A stretch of 64,000 nt of DNA from Paenibacillus sp. ACRRY (lineage in GTDB: Bacteria; Bacillota; Bacilli; Paenibacillales; Paenibacillaceae): contig NZ_JAKRNM010000004.1 of NCBI RefSeq assembly GCF_022346995.1, forward strand, positions 310,001-374,000. The letters are read 5' to 3'. Below are positions 8,688 through 17,413 of this stretch, piece by piece (position 1 is the stretch's first letter; every line of letters begins with the position of its first letter). The notes below the pieces were generated by a model. That model ran no database searches. It was not told the origin of the DNA and saw nothing but the letters and a program-made list of their open reading frames with translations. The position numbers and the translations under genes are program-made.

Positions 8688-9557
8688 ATGAGAAAAACCA
8701 GAGGAGAAAAAGTCTTTTATCTGATCAATTATGTATTGTTATCATTGGTTGCCATCAGCTGCATCCTGCCCCTTCTGAATATTATTGCACTGTCATTCAG
8801 TGATGCAAGGGCCGTCGTGTCCGGTAACGTGGGGTTATGGCCAGTCGATTTCACCTGGTTCTCCTATCACAGCCTGATTACGGGGACACCAATTCTGAAT
8901 GCGTTCTGGAATAGTGTGGAGATAACGTTAATCGGTACAGGACTTAGCATGGCCGTGACCATTATGGCGGCATATCCACTGTCACGGAGGCATTTTTATC
9001 ATCGGCGATTTTTTACAATGGCGATGGTGTTCACAATGATTTTTAACGGTGGGCTCATTCCGACTTACCTGGTGGTGCAAAACCTGGGGCTGGTGAACAG
9101 TTACGGTGCACTCTGGCTGCCTGGCTTGGTGAGCACGTATAACATGCTGATCATGCGCTCTTATTTTGAAAATCTGCCAGGGGAAGTAGATGAGGCTGCC
9201 CGCATTGACGGTTGTGGTGAGCTGGGACTGTTGTTTCGTATTGTGCTTCCGCTATCCAAACCTTTGCTGGCGACCATTGCTCTCTTTTACGGTGTAGGGT
9301 ACTGGAATTCATTCATGAGCGTGATGATCTACATCAACGATACGTCTAAATACAACATGACTGTACTGGTCCAGAATATGATTATGTCCAATCTGAATGT
9401 ACAGGACTTTACCGATCCAACGATGATTTCGAATCTGACGCCGGAAGGTATTCGGGCAGCAGCCGTTATTGTGATGGTCATTCCCATTTTGGTGGTATAT
9501 CCGTTCTTGCAGAAGTACTTTGTCAAAGGGGTTATGCTTGGTTCGATCAAAGGGTAA
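8688..9557 (+). CDS. Sugar ABC transporter permease, LplC/YtcP-type
   Basis: A 289-residue permease with six predicted helices. The EAA loop is 'EVDEAARIDGCGELGLLFRIVLPLS' in outline, and 'NGGLIPTYLVVQNLGLVNS' is typical of the carbohydrate permease CUT1 partner. The ATG at 8688 has GGGAGGGAG 6 bases upstream and starts 14 bp after the first permease stop, so the pair is co-translated. It forms the import channel with the preceding protein. Confidence 0.88.
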   Translation: MRKTRGEKVFYLINYVLLSLVAISCILPLLNIIALSFSDARAVVSGNVGLWPVDFTWFSYHSLITGTPILNAFWNSVEITLIGTGLSMAVTIMAAYPLSRRHFYHRRFFTMAMVFTMIFNGGLIPTYLVVQNLGLVNSYGALWLPGLVSTYNMLIMRSYFENLPGEVDEAARIDGCGELGLLFRIVLPLSKPLLATIALFYGVGYWNSFMSVMIYINDTSKYNMTVLVQNMIMSNLNVQDFTDPTMISNLTPEGIRAAAVIVMVIPILVVYPFLQKYFVKGVMLGSIKG

Positions 9558-9626
9558 GACAGGCAAGCGGGATGTCGGTCATATTGTGTGGGTGTCATAT
9601 TACAGAAGAGAAAGAGGGTCTTATCT

Positions 9627-11282
9627 ATGGCGTTAACGATGAAGGCATGGATGAAGTCAGGTCTCGTTCTGGGCTTGATCGGTGGAATACTGGCTGGCTG
9701 CACAGGGGGAGGTGGCAGTGAGCAGGCAGAAGGCGAAGGCAGCAGAGGGAATATCACATCAACGATCTATGATCGGGGTGCGGTTCCGAGCGGTATGGGC
9801 ACGATTGAAGATAATATGTGGTCCAAGTGGATTAACGAGAACGGTCCGGCAAATGTCAAATATACGGCAGTTCCCCGCTGGGAATCCCAGTCCAAGTTAA
9901 ACGTATTATTTGCTTCAGGCAGTGCGCCGGATGTCATTTTTGAATTCGGTACGCCCATCCGAAATACTCTGTTTAATCAGAAACAGCTTATGCCGCTGGA
10001 TGACTTGATTGAGAACTCCAGCGTGGAATATAAAGCACTCATGGAGAAATATCCTCAGCTGAAGAAGGCCGGCATCAAAAGTGATGGCAAGTTGTACGAA
10101 GTCGGACGCATGAATGAGGTATTTCCACTGACAAGCTTTTTCATCCGGGAAGACTGGCTGGAGAAGCTGAATCTGGAGGTGCCGACGAACGAGGAAGAGA
10201 TGCTGGCTGTCGCCAAAGCCTTCACGGAAAATGACCCCGATGGAAACGGCGCGAATGATACATATGGCATCGGCGGGTTCCAATTTGGGGATACAGCAGG
10301 TCTGTTCCGCTATATGTTCAACGCTAACTGGGTCAATGTAGACAATGGAGAGATCGTTGTGGGTCCCAATCACATGAAGGAAGCGACCGCATTTAAACGT
10401 GCCTTGTTTGAAGCAGGCGTGGTGGATAAGGACTTTCTGACCGATAAGGACGGTGCCAAGGCGAAGCAGGATTTCCTCAATGGCAAAATCGGCATGTATG
10501 CTGCCATGACTTCGGACTATACGGGCTTTGCGGCGAAAGAACTGGATACGCTGATGCAGAATGTTCCGGAAGCTAAACTAAAGGTCATTGCTCTGCCAAC
10601 CACTTCAGTCGGACAGTACACGATGGTATGGAACAACCCGGTTCAGATGACGGCGGTCGTGAATGCACGTGCCAAAAATCCGGAAGCGGTCATGCAGTAT
10701 ATTGATTTCTTAACCAAAACAGAGTCCGGTCGAACCTTCAAAAATGGATTTGAGGGCACGCATTACACCCTGAACGATCAAGGTTGTCCGCGTATCTCCG
10801 ATCAGGAGAAATATAAGCAGGAGATCAGCTGGGCAGGGGACTATGCCATGATGTACAGCCGCCTGGAGGAAGGCAAATGCGGGTATACCGAAATGCTGTT
10901 CAGCGAGGAGATTCCCTCCCAGAAGGAAGGGCTGCGACTCTTCAAGGAAGCACGGGAAGTATACATGACGGATCTTCCGGTCGGAGAGGGCGTGACTCAC
11001 TCGGAACATATGCCGCAGCTACCGAAGGAGCTTCAGGTGAAGCTGACCAATGTAACGACAGCCATCAACGATATTTTCACACGGTCCATCATCGGGGGCA
11101 GCAAGTATACGGTTGAACAGGCTGCGGCGGAAGCCCAGCAGAAGTGGGAGCAAGGTGGAGGGCCAGAGATCGAAACGTGGTACAAAGACTGGTGGAGCAA
11201 GGAAAAGGATAATGTGCTGGTATGGGACGATTTCTATGAAATCTATGAACAGCAGCAGGCTGATTTTAAGAAGTCGGAGTGA
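9627..11282 (+). CDS. Sugar-binding lipoprotein, LipO-type
   Basis: A 551-residue family 1 solute-binding protein. A lipoprotein signal is clear: a lysine-containing N-terminus, hydrophobic core, then 'GGILAGC' with the lipidated cysteine near residue 26. The mature protein shows the large extracellular binding protein pattern, with 'FASGSAPDVIFEF' and 'VIALPTTSVGQY'. AGAGGG lies 8 bases before the ATG at 9627, which gives a normal signal peptide, unlike the longer frame from 9588. Its length (near 550) is usual for LipO/YtcQ proteins. It delivers the sugar to the two upstream permeases. The ligand is not readable from sequence. Confidence 0.87.
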   Translation: MALTMKAWMKSGLVLGLIGGILAGCTGGGGSEQAEGEGSRGNITSTIYDRGAVPSGMGTIEDNMWSKWINENGPANVKYTAVPRWESQSKLNVLFASGSAPDVIFEFGTPIRNTLFNQKQLMPLDDLIENSSVEYKALMEKYPQLKKAGIKSDGKLYEVGRMNEVFPLTSFFIREDWLEKLNLEVPTNEEEMLAVAKAFTENDPDGNGANDTYGIGGFQFGDTAGLFRYMFNANWVNVDNGEIVVGPNHMKEATAFKRALFEAGVVDKDFLTDKDGAKAKQDFLNGKIGMYAAMTSDYTGFAAKELDTLMQNVPEAKLKVIALPTTSVGQYTMVWNNPVQMTAVVNARAKNPEAVMQYIDFLTKTESGRTFKNGFEGTHYTLNDQGCPRISDQEKYKQEISWAGDYAMMYSRLEEGKCGYTEMLFSEEIPSQKEGLRLFKEAREVYMTDLPVGEGVTHSEHMPQLPKELQVKLTNVTTAINDIFTRSIIGGSKYTVEQAAAEAQQKWEQGGGPEIETWYKDWWSKEKDNVLVWDDFYEIYEQQQADFKKSE

Positions 11283-11328
11283 ATGGGCAGTTAGGACAAT
11301 AAAATAAATTGCATTTCGCAGAAACTGT

Positions 11329-11357
11329 GCTCTGGTCTTGTGATCAGAGCTTTTTTG
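11329..11357 (+). terminator. Terminator after the sugar importer operon
   Basis: GCTCTG (11329-11334) pairs with CAGAGC (11345-11350), extended by one wobble and one A-T pair, followed by TTTTTT. Confidence 0.75.
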
Positions 11358-11497
11358 CGTTTGGAAACAAATCGGTTTGTGTATTAATTTTCCTATTTTT
11401 TGTCTTAAAAGCGTTTTAGTAATTATTCAAGCGTTTAAGAAAAAGAATTGGAACTTCAGCTGGTTACAAAATACATAATTAGGAGACATGCCGAACG

Positions 11498-14400
11498 ATG
11501 AAAAGAAAATTAACGATGATCATGATTGCGCTGTTGCTCGTTATGCACACCTTTTTTGGAGTAACTGTTCCGCAGGTTGAAGCGGCAGTGGATTCAGTAG
11601 AATCAGGACGAATGCCTGATGTAGAACGTGCAGTTAACACCGATGAAACTTCCTCGGAAACATCGGAAGCAGCTGCTGGCACTGAGGATGGTATACCGTC
11701 ATTGAATCCTATAACGGATCAGGAAAAGCAAGATGGGCAGCATCCAGATCCGAAGCAAGAAGAGGGAACGCAGGTAGGAGAGCAAGCGGAGGAGCCAGTG
11801 GAGCCCGTTGAGACTGAACCTGAGGCAGGCACTCCAGCTGCAATTGAAGAAGAGACGATAACAGATGAAGAGAAGAAGCAGCCTGCTCCCAAAGGCAATA
11901 TTTTGACGAAAATGTCCCTATTGGATGCAGCTGGAGCAGTCATTAACAGTGCTTCGAATCCAAGTCAACGCATACAGGCAGATGAGGCGCTGCAGCTCAA
12001 GTATGAATGGGCACTTCCTAACAATATGTACCAGGCAGGAGACACGTTCACCTTCAAGCTTCCGGAGCAATTTGTCATCTATACGGATATAGATGAGCCC
12101 TTGGCACTGGACGGTGGAGAGGATGAAGTGGGGCGTTTTACCGTTGATAGACAGGGAAACGTGGTCCTTACTTTTAACGATTATGTGGAAAACCATTCGA
12201 ATGTGACAGGTACCTTGCAGATTCAGACAGAGTTAAGCACTGAAATTGTAAAAGGGAGTACCGAAATTACAGTTGTTACACCGGTTAAAGGTGGAGAGCA
12301 AACGGTCGTCATTCAACTTGCACCGCCAGCAGCACCAGCACTGGAGAAGCAGGGACGAGTGGAACCAACCAACTCCAAGCGTATCACCTGGACTCTGGAT
12401 ATGAATAAAGGATTGGAGTCTTTCAGCGGTGCCGTCATTACAGATCCAATGCCTGCCGGCCTTCAGCTCCAGAATGAATCGATTCAGGTAGTTCAGCTGC
12501 GGGTCAACGGAGACGGTTCTACAACGATTGGAGAGTTATTAGATCCTAGCCGGTACACCGTGGAATTGATGCAGGAAAACAAGGGATTTCAGATCCGATT
12601 CAATGATGTGAATATAAATAGTGCCTACCGAATAGAGTACGCCACACAAATAGACGATCAATCGTCGCAGTATACGAATACGGCTGTGCTGACAGGCGAG
12701 GATATGGAAGAGACATCAGCGAGCGCGACCGTTAAGGTACAACGAGGAGCGTTGTTATCCAAAAGCGTGGCGAAGTACGACCCGGTCAGTCAGACGATCT
12801 CATGGACAATCGGATACAATATGGGGAATCTACATATACCGCAGGCGAGTGCCAAGGTAAGTGATCGATTCAACCTATCCCAGGAACTGATCCCCGAATC
12901 GTTGAAAGTATACAAAGGAACAGGTAATGAGGCAGTAGATGGAACTGCATACTCGGTGAAGCGTGTGCAAGATGAAAATCAAAAGAACGGGTTCGATCTT
13001 CAGTTCAATTCAGATCTGGATTCGTCTTACACCATCAAATATCAAACCAAGGCATCCAGTCGTGTATATGAAAATGAAAAGATCATAAATCAAATCACTA
13101 CGGATGGCGGTTCTGCCCAAGCAGAGCAGGTTCTGCGGAGTGGTGTTATGAAGAAAGAAGTGGCTGAAGCCAATTATAGGGATAAAACGGTCACGTGGAA
13201 GGTGACCCTAAATAGTGACAAATATCCGATGGAGCAAGTCGTGCTGCGAGATACGTTTCCGAATGGTGGGTTAGAATTGCTGCCAGACAGTGTGAAGATG
13301 GTAAGTCTGGATGGCAAAAGCAAACTGCAATCGCCTCAGGACTTCACTGTAGTTGCAGGTACGGACGGCAACAGAAGCGGGTTTGTGCTTCGCATGAACC
13401 CGTCCAAGACGCTGAACACTACGTATGTCATCACATACAAAACAGTGTACAACAGTGATTGGAAGGTCAATAAGACGAAGCCTGAATTCTGGAACAAGGG
13501 CAACCTGGATTGGATTCAGAATAATGAGTCTCGTACCGCCGAGGCTGACGCCAGATTCTGGCCCGATAATCTGACCAAGGATAATGGAGCGAAACGAGGA
13601 TCGTATAATGCCAGCACGAAAGAGATCACCTGGGACATTCTGATGAATTATAACCAAAAATCATGGAGCCAGGCTGAAGTTCGTGATGTGCTGCAGCAGG
13701 GGCAGACGCTTATTCCGGAATCAGTAAAAGTTTATGAGATGACGTTATCCGGCAGCTGGAATGGAGCAGGCAAGGGAACTGAGATATCTGCCGATCGTTA
13801 TACCATCATCCACCCATCCGCGGATAACGGCAATGAGCTGCGGATTCAATTCGCGGAACCAGTCAACAGCCCTTACTGGATTACGTTCAGAACATCGATG
13901 GAAGGGCAGCTGTTGACATCGCAAGTGAAAAATAAAGCGGTCGTGTTCAGTAATGGAACCAAGGTTGCCGAGTGGGCTGCTACCCTGACTATTCCGCATG
14001 GTGGTGTATATGTCACGAAAAGCGGAGCTCAGAATGGCAATAAAATAGACTGGAAACTGAACATTAACGAGGGTCAGTCGACCGTTTCCAATGCGCGAAT
14101 TATCGATGAGCCAAGCAACAATCAGATCCTGATGAGCGATTCCTTCCATCTCTATTCAACGAAAGTCACAGCCGGAGGGGGAATTTCCAGAGATAACGAG
14201 TTAGTCCAGGATCGGGATTATACGTTGAAGTTGAATAAGGACGAAGCGGGGAATCAGAGCTTCGAGTTAACATTTGTATCAGGGATTTCTTCTGCATATG
14301 TCTTGGAATATCAAACCTTCATCTCTGCTGCAGACAAGTCGAAAGTCAGCAACAAAGTACGTATGGATGGAGAACGTCTAACAACGGAAAAACGTGAAAC

Positions 14401-15376
14401 AGAACAAGCGATCACCGTTCGTACTTCCTCGGGAAGCGGTACAGGGAACGGGGTAACGGGAAGCCTTGTCGTAACCAAGGTAGATGAGGATAACCCTGAA
14501 CGGAGGCTGGAAGGTGCAACATTTGCTCTGTATGACAAGGCGGAGAAACGTGCGCCGATGATCGAAACGACGGATGCAGAGGGAAAAATCGTGTTCAGCA
14601 AGCTGCTATATGATGATTATGTGCTGGAGGAGCTTACAGCTCCTGAAGGCTACGAGATCGGCGAGGCCAGGATGGATGTCCGGATTGACTCCAGTATTAG
14701 AAGAACCGATCATGTGAAGCAAATGATTGTGAGCAATAAAAAGAAAGAGGAGCCACCAGTAGAACCGGGTACGCCAGTGGATCCAGATCCGGAGCCGCCA
14801 GTAGAACCAGGCACACCAGTGGAACCAGATCCGCAGCCGCCAGTAGAACCGGGCACGCCAGTGGATCCAGATCCGGAGCCACCAGTAGAACCAGGCACAC
14901 CAGTGGAACCAGATCCGCAGCCGCCAGTAGAACCGGGCACGCCAGTGGATCCAGATCCACAGTCACCAGTAGAACCGGCCACGCCAGTGGAGCCAATTCC
15001 TCAGACTCCAACAGAGGCTGGTACGCCTGGCATACCGGTTCCTGTAAACCCGATTCCAGTGATCATTGAAGATGAAGAGATTCCACTGGGTGGAATAGAT
15101 CCAGATCCGGTGCCATCTGATGAAGGGACACCAGGAATTGAAGAACCGGGTATACCGGAAACACCTGAAGTTCCTACGCAGCAACCACCAGTGGTGATTG
15201 AGGATGACCCAATCCCGCAGGGGAATCCTTCTGTGGAAATTCAACCTCATCAACCCGATGGAGGACAGCCGGCCATGCTGCCACAAACGGGAGAGAACAG
15301 CAAACTGCCATTTTACGTAGGTGGCGCAATTCTATTGCTGCTTGGCAGCAGCTTGTTGTTCGGAAGAAAGGCCTAG
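11498..15376 (+). CDS. LPXTG cell-wall-anchored adhesin
   Basis: A 1292-residue surface protein. A signal peptide covers about residues 1-31. A Glu/Pro/Thr-rich stretch follows, then an N-terminal adhesive domain near 130-270. Five related modules of about 130 residues each follow (near 275-970), each with a 'W-x-(hydrophobic)-x-(hydrophobic)-N' entry, a 'L-P-E-S-(hydrophobic)-K-V' middle and an 'Y-x-(I/V)-x-Y-x-T' end, typical of collagen-binding/fimbrial Cna-type folds. A SpaA/Cna-B-like domain with 'LEGATFALYDK' and 'APEGYEIG' comes next. A proline-rich stalk of 14-residue repeats and the sorting signal LPQTG, a hydrophobic helix and GRKA complete it. The adjacent sortase gene probably anchors it. 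The ligand is unknown. Confidence 0.85.
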   Translation: MKRKLTMIMIALLLVMHTFFGVTVPQVEAAVDSVESGRMPDVERAVNTDETSSETSEAAAGTEDGIPSLNPITDQEKQDGQHPDPKQEEGTQVGEQAEEPVEPVETEPEAGTPAAIEEETITDEEKKQPAPKGNILTKMSLLDAAGAVINSASNPSQRIQADEALQLKYEWALPNNMYQAGDTFTFKLPEQFVIYTDIDEPLALDGGEDEVGRFTVDRQGNVVLTFNDYVENHSNVTGTLQIQTELSTEIVKGSTEITVVTPVKGGEQTVVIQLAPPAAPALEKQGRVEPTNSKRITWTLDMNKGLESFSGAVITDPMPAGLQLQNESIQVVQLRVNGDGSTTIGELLDPSRYTVELMQENKGFQIRFNDVNINSAYRIEYATQIDDQSSQYTNTAVLTGEDMEETSASATVKVQRGALLSKSVAKYDPVSQTISWTIGYNMGNLHIPQASAKVSDRFNLSQELIPESLKVYKGTGNEAVDGTAYSVKRVQDENQKNGFDLQFNSDLDSSYTIKYQTKASSRVYENEKIINQITTDGGSAQAEQVLRSGVMKKEVAEANYRDKTVTWKVTLNSDKYPMEQVVLRDTFPNGGLELLPDSVKMVSLDGKSKLQSPQDFTVVAGTDGNRSGFVLRMNPSKTLNTTYVITYKTVYNSDWKVNKTKPEFWNKGNLDWIQNNESRTAEADARFWPDNLTKDNGAKRGSYNASTKEITWDILMNYNQKSWSQAEVRDVLQQGQTLIPESVKVYEMTLSGSWNGAGKGTEISADRYTIIHPSADNGNELRIQFAEPVNSPYWITFRTSMEGQLLTSQVKNKAVVFSNGTKVAEWAATLTIPHGGVYVTKSGAQNGNKIDWKLNINEGQSTVSNARIIDEPSNNQILMSDSFHLYSTKVTAGGGISRDNELVQDRDYTLKLNKDEAGNQSFELTFVSGISSAYVLEYQTFISAADKSKVSNKVRMDGERLTTEKRETEQAITVRTSSGSGTGNGVTGSLVVTKVDEDNPERRLEGATFALYDKAEKRAPMIETTDAEGKIVFSKLLYDDYVLEELTAPEGYEIGEARMDVRIDSSIRRTDHVKQMIVSNKKKEEPPVEPGTPVDPDPEPPVEPGTPVEPDPQPPVEPGTPVDPDPEPPVEPGTPVEPDPQPPVEPGTPVDPDPQSPVEPATPVEPIPQTPTEAGTPGIPVPVNPIPVIIEDEEIPLGGIDPDPVPSDEGTPGIEEPGIPETPEVPTQQPPVVIEDDPIPQGNPSVEIQPHQPDGGQPAMLPQTGENSKLPFYVGGAILLLLGSSLLFGRKA
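14752..15045 (+). repeat. Tandem 42-bp coding repeats in adhesin stalk
   Basis: About seven copies of a 42-bp unit encode PPVEPGTPV(D/E)PDP(E/Q). The first five are nearly identical and alternate between a D/E form and an E/Q form, giving an 84-bp higher-order period; the last two have diverged. The unit forms the rigid proline-rich wall-spanning stalk. Copy number may vary between strains by slippage. Confidence 0.85.
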
Positions 15377-15379
15377 GCA

Positions 15380-16075
15380 ATGCGGAAACTTGGATATGTA
15401 CTTATATTGTTGGGCGTAGTTGTAATACTGTATCCCCAGCTTAGTGAGTGGAATGCAGTTAGACAAACAAGTCAGCTGTTGATGGAAGCCGAAGAACAGG
15501 TTTCCGATAAGGGAACCACAACCACGGAACAATCCAAGACAACGGGTCAGGCGAATCAGGGAATCGCTAACGAGTATGCCAATCTAACGAAATTGCTTGA
15601 ACATACATCCGAGAGTGAACAAACGTCCCGGCAGCGCAAGGTTTTTAATCCTTCTGAGAAAAAAGCTGCCACCACCAATGAGGAAGCCATTGGAATCATT
15701 GAGATTAAAGATATCGAGGTGAAACTACCGATTCTTGAGGGGGCAACCCAGCAGAATATGAAACACGCTGCCGTACACATGTCGGAGACAGCCTCGCTGG
15801 GCCAGCCGGGAAATGCAGCCATTGCAGCCCACAGGGCACATGCAAAAGGCCGATTGTTCAACCGACTGGATGAAGTGAAGCTTGGCGATGAAGTACTGAT
15901 TCGTACGCAGGGTGAACAATACCGATATGAGATTATCCGGATTAAGATGGTAGAGCCCACCGATCTGTCTGTCCTTCAGGGCGAAGGTGATGATTGCTTG
16001 CTTACACTCATTACCTGTGATCCATTAATCAATCCAACACACCGCCTGATTGTGCAGGCCAAAATCATGAATTAA
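15380..16075 (+). CDS. Class D-type sortase
   Basis: A 231-residue sortase, the membrane transpeptidase that cuts LPXTG signals and joins the protein to peptidoglycan. It has one N-terminal membrane helix (residues 4-20), a polar linker, then the sortase beta-barrel with catalytic His in 'AIAAHRAH', Cys in 'LLTLITCDP' and Arg in 'PTHRLIVQ'. It starts 3 bp after the adhesin stop, with AAAGG inside the adhesin's last codons, so the pair forms one operon. The dedicated substrate is most likely that adhesin. Assignment to class D rests on length and the TLITC motif and is moderately sure. Confidence 0.88.
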   Translation: MRKLGYVLILLGVVVILYPQLSEWNAVRQTSQLLMEAEEQVSDKGTTTTEQSKTTGQANQGIANEYANLTKLLEHTSESEQTSRQRKVFNPSEKKAATTNEEAIGIIEIKDIEVKLPILEGATQQNMKHAAVHMSETASLGQPGNAAIAAHRAHAKGRLFNRLDEVKLGDEVLIRTQGEQYRYEIIRIKMVEPTDLSVLQGEGDDCLLTLITCDPLINPTHRLIVQAKIMN

Positions 16076-16086
16076 TTTTTGATAGC

Positions 16087-16119
16087 AACAGCTGAACCTT
16101 AGGGTTCAGCTGTTTTTTT
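16087..16119 (+). terminator. Terminator after the sortase gene
   Basis: A perfect 12-bp stem (16087-16098 with 16103-16114, loop TTAG) runs into seven T. It separates the sortase operon from the c-di-GMP-controlled gene. Confidence 0.85.
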
Positions 16120-16250
16120 ATATCGTTTGCAACTCATGGGCAGTTTGCAGACGCATAACGATACTCATACATTTTCAAATATAAAAATCTATTAAGCAGT
16201 CGGAATGAATTATCCGATATATACAATTAGGAAGTGAATGCTCCGACATG

Positions 16251-16347
16251 AACTTCAACCGATAAAGGCAAACCTGTCGAAAGGCAGCGACGCAAAGCCA
16301 AAGGGCCTTCCGCATCATGCGTGGCAGCCTGGCTACCGAAGGGAGTT
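16251..16347 (+). ncRNA. c-di-GMP-I (GEMM-I) riboswitch
   Basis: The diagnostic conserved pieces are in order: AAAGGCAAACC, a GAAA tetraloop closed by CTGTC/GGCAG, GCGACGCAAAGCC, AAGGGCC, a variable P3 hairpin around CGCATCATGCG, then GGCAGCC and GGCTACCG. These are the c-di-GMP-binding core and tetraloop-receptor elements of the GEMM-I class. The 3' flank GAAGGGAG (16338-16345) is the ribosome binding site of the transglutaminase-like gene and can pair with CTTC at 16253-16256, the expected P1 arm. This suggests that ligand binding hides the ribosome site, an OFF switch; the direction of control is inference. Confidence 0.9.
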
Positions 16348-16355
16348 AACCAGTC

Positions 16356-17165
16356 ATGCGCAAGCTCATGACGATGCTAATTATTATTGTTGTTTTCACC
16401 GGACATCTCTTGAGTGCAGGCAGTGCTTATGCAGAGCTGGAGAATTGGTTGGATATATCGGATGTAAATAAAGGAATTGTTCATGTAACTTATGAAGTGA
16501 AGCCGCAGATCAAAACCAAGCTTCAGGTACAAAGAGGGCAGAATGGTTATACATACAATCTGAACTCAGGCCAAAATAGAGAAGGTTTCCCGCTGCAGAT
16601 GGGAGATGGCACATACACCATTACTTTGCTAGAGCAAACCAGCGGTAAGCAGTATCAGGTGATTAGGCAGGAAACAGTAAAACTGCAGATGGCCGATTCC
16701 AATCGCGTGTATCTGAATTCCATTCAAAATGTGAACTGGTCAAACTCCAAACAGGCAGCTGCCAAAGCCAAGGAGCTGACCAAAGGCAAAAAAACGGATA
16801 CCGAGAAAGTTCAAGCTATCTATAATTATGTAATCAGCACCGTGAGCTATGATAAACAGCTGGCAGTCAGCCTTCCTGGGGACGGGTATTTGCCAGACAT
16901 GGATGGTACAATCGCTTCAAGAAAAGCCATATGTTATGGCTACTCATCCCTATTTGCCGGGATGGTGCGCAGTGTGGGCATTCCCGCCAAGCTCGATATG
17001 GGAACCAGCGCATATGTGAACACCTACCATGCATGGAATGAAGTCTATCTCAATCATAAATGGGTGACCATCGATACTACCGTAGATGCAGCTTGGCATA
17101 AAAGCAAAACGGCATATACCATGATCAAGGATTCTTCCAAATATAAAGTGGCTAAAGTATACTAG
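16356..17165 (+). CDS. Secreted transglutaminase-like protein
   Basis: A 269-residue protein with a signal peptide (basic start, hydrophobic core, 'GSAYA' cleavage near residue 24). The C-terminal half is a transglutaminase-like cysteine domain: Cys in 'KAICYGYSSLFAGMVRSVG', His in 'NTYHAWNEV' and Asp in 'WVTIDTT' form the expected triad. Such domains cross-link or cleave peptides; no substrate can be read from sequence. The ATG is 10 bases after GAAGGGAG, which is part of the c-di-GMP-I riboswitch, so the gene is very likely translated under c-di-GMP control. Its position beside the adhesin/sortase pair suggests a role in surface or biofilm matrix. Confidence 0.85.
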   Translation: MRKLMTMLIIIVVFTGHLLSAGSAYAELENWLDISDVNKGIVHVTYEVKPQIKTKLQVQRGQNGYTYNLNSGQNREGFPLQMGDGTYTITLLEQTSGKQYQVIRQETVKLQMADSNRVYLNSIQNVNWSNSKQAAAKAKELTKGKKTDTEKVQAIYNYVISTVSYDKQLAVSLPGDGYLPDMDGTIASRKAICYGYSSLFAGMVRSVGIPAKLDMGTSAYVNTYHAWNEVYLNHKWVTIDTTVDAAWHKSKTAYTMIKDSSKYKVAKVY

Positions 17166-17178
17166 TCACACTCCAAAG

Positions 17179-17202
17179 CCTGGGCCGTTGCCCAGGTTTT
17201 TT
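17179..17202 (+). terminator. Terminator after transglutaminase-like gene
   Basis: A 7-bp GC-rich stem (CCTGGGC 17179-17185, GCCCAGG 17190-17196, loop CGTT) is followed by six T. Confidence 0.8.
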
Positions 17203-17391
17203 GTCCTGGATAGATATCCTCTTGTCCATTTCAGGTTAATAATGAGAAGGAAAGAAGATATTAACGATTCCAACCTGCAAAATGAGATATAATAATCGTA
17301 TTGGGTACGTGAAATTTTACATAGAGTTAACGAAAGAGACTAACGGAGCTGGCTGCGTAGACACAAAAAAATGAGTCACGGTAATCTAGCG

Positions 17392-17405
17392 CTCCGGTGC
17401 CGGAG
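17392..17405 (+). promoter_or_regulatory. Hairpin covering the ribosome site of ABC exporter
   Basis: CTCCGGTGCCGGAG forms a five- to six-bp GC stem whose 3' arm is the GGAG of the first exporter gene's ribosome site (GGAGG, start ATG at 17414). It could limit translation unless melted. Drug-induced leader control is known for bmrCD in B. subtilis, but I do not see a convincing leader peptide here. Confidence 0.35.
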
Positions 17406-17413
17406 GAATGGTA

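Noticed and set aside
11400-11440. cre sites before the adhesin gene
   Set aside because: Two GCG-centred partial palindromes match the consensus at only 10-11 of 14 positions.
14697-15011. Repetitive minus-strand frames with GSTGVPGSTG patterns
   Set aside because: They are the reverse reading of the adhesin's proline-rich repeats.
16238-16471. 77-codon frame across the riboswitch
   Set aside because: It spans the structured c-di-GMP-I aptamer and runs out of frame into the transglutaminase gene; the RNA motif explains the sequence.
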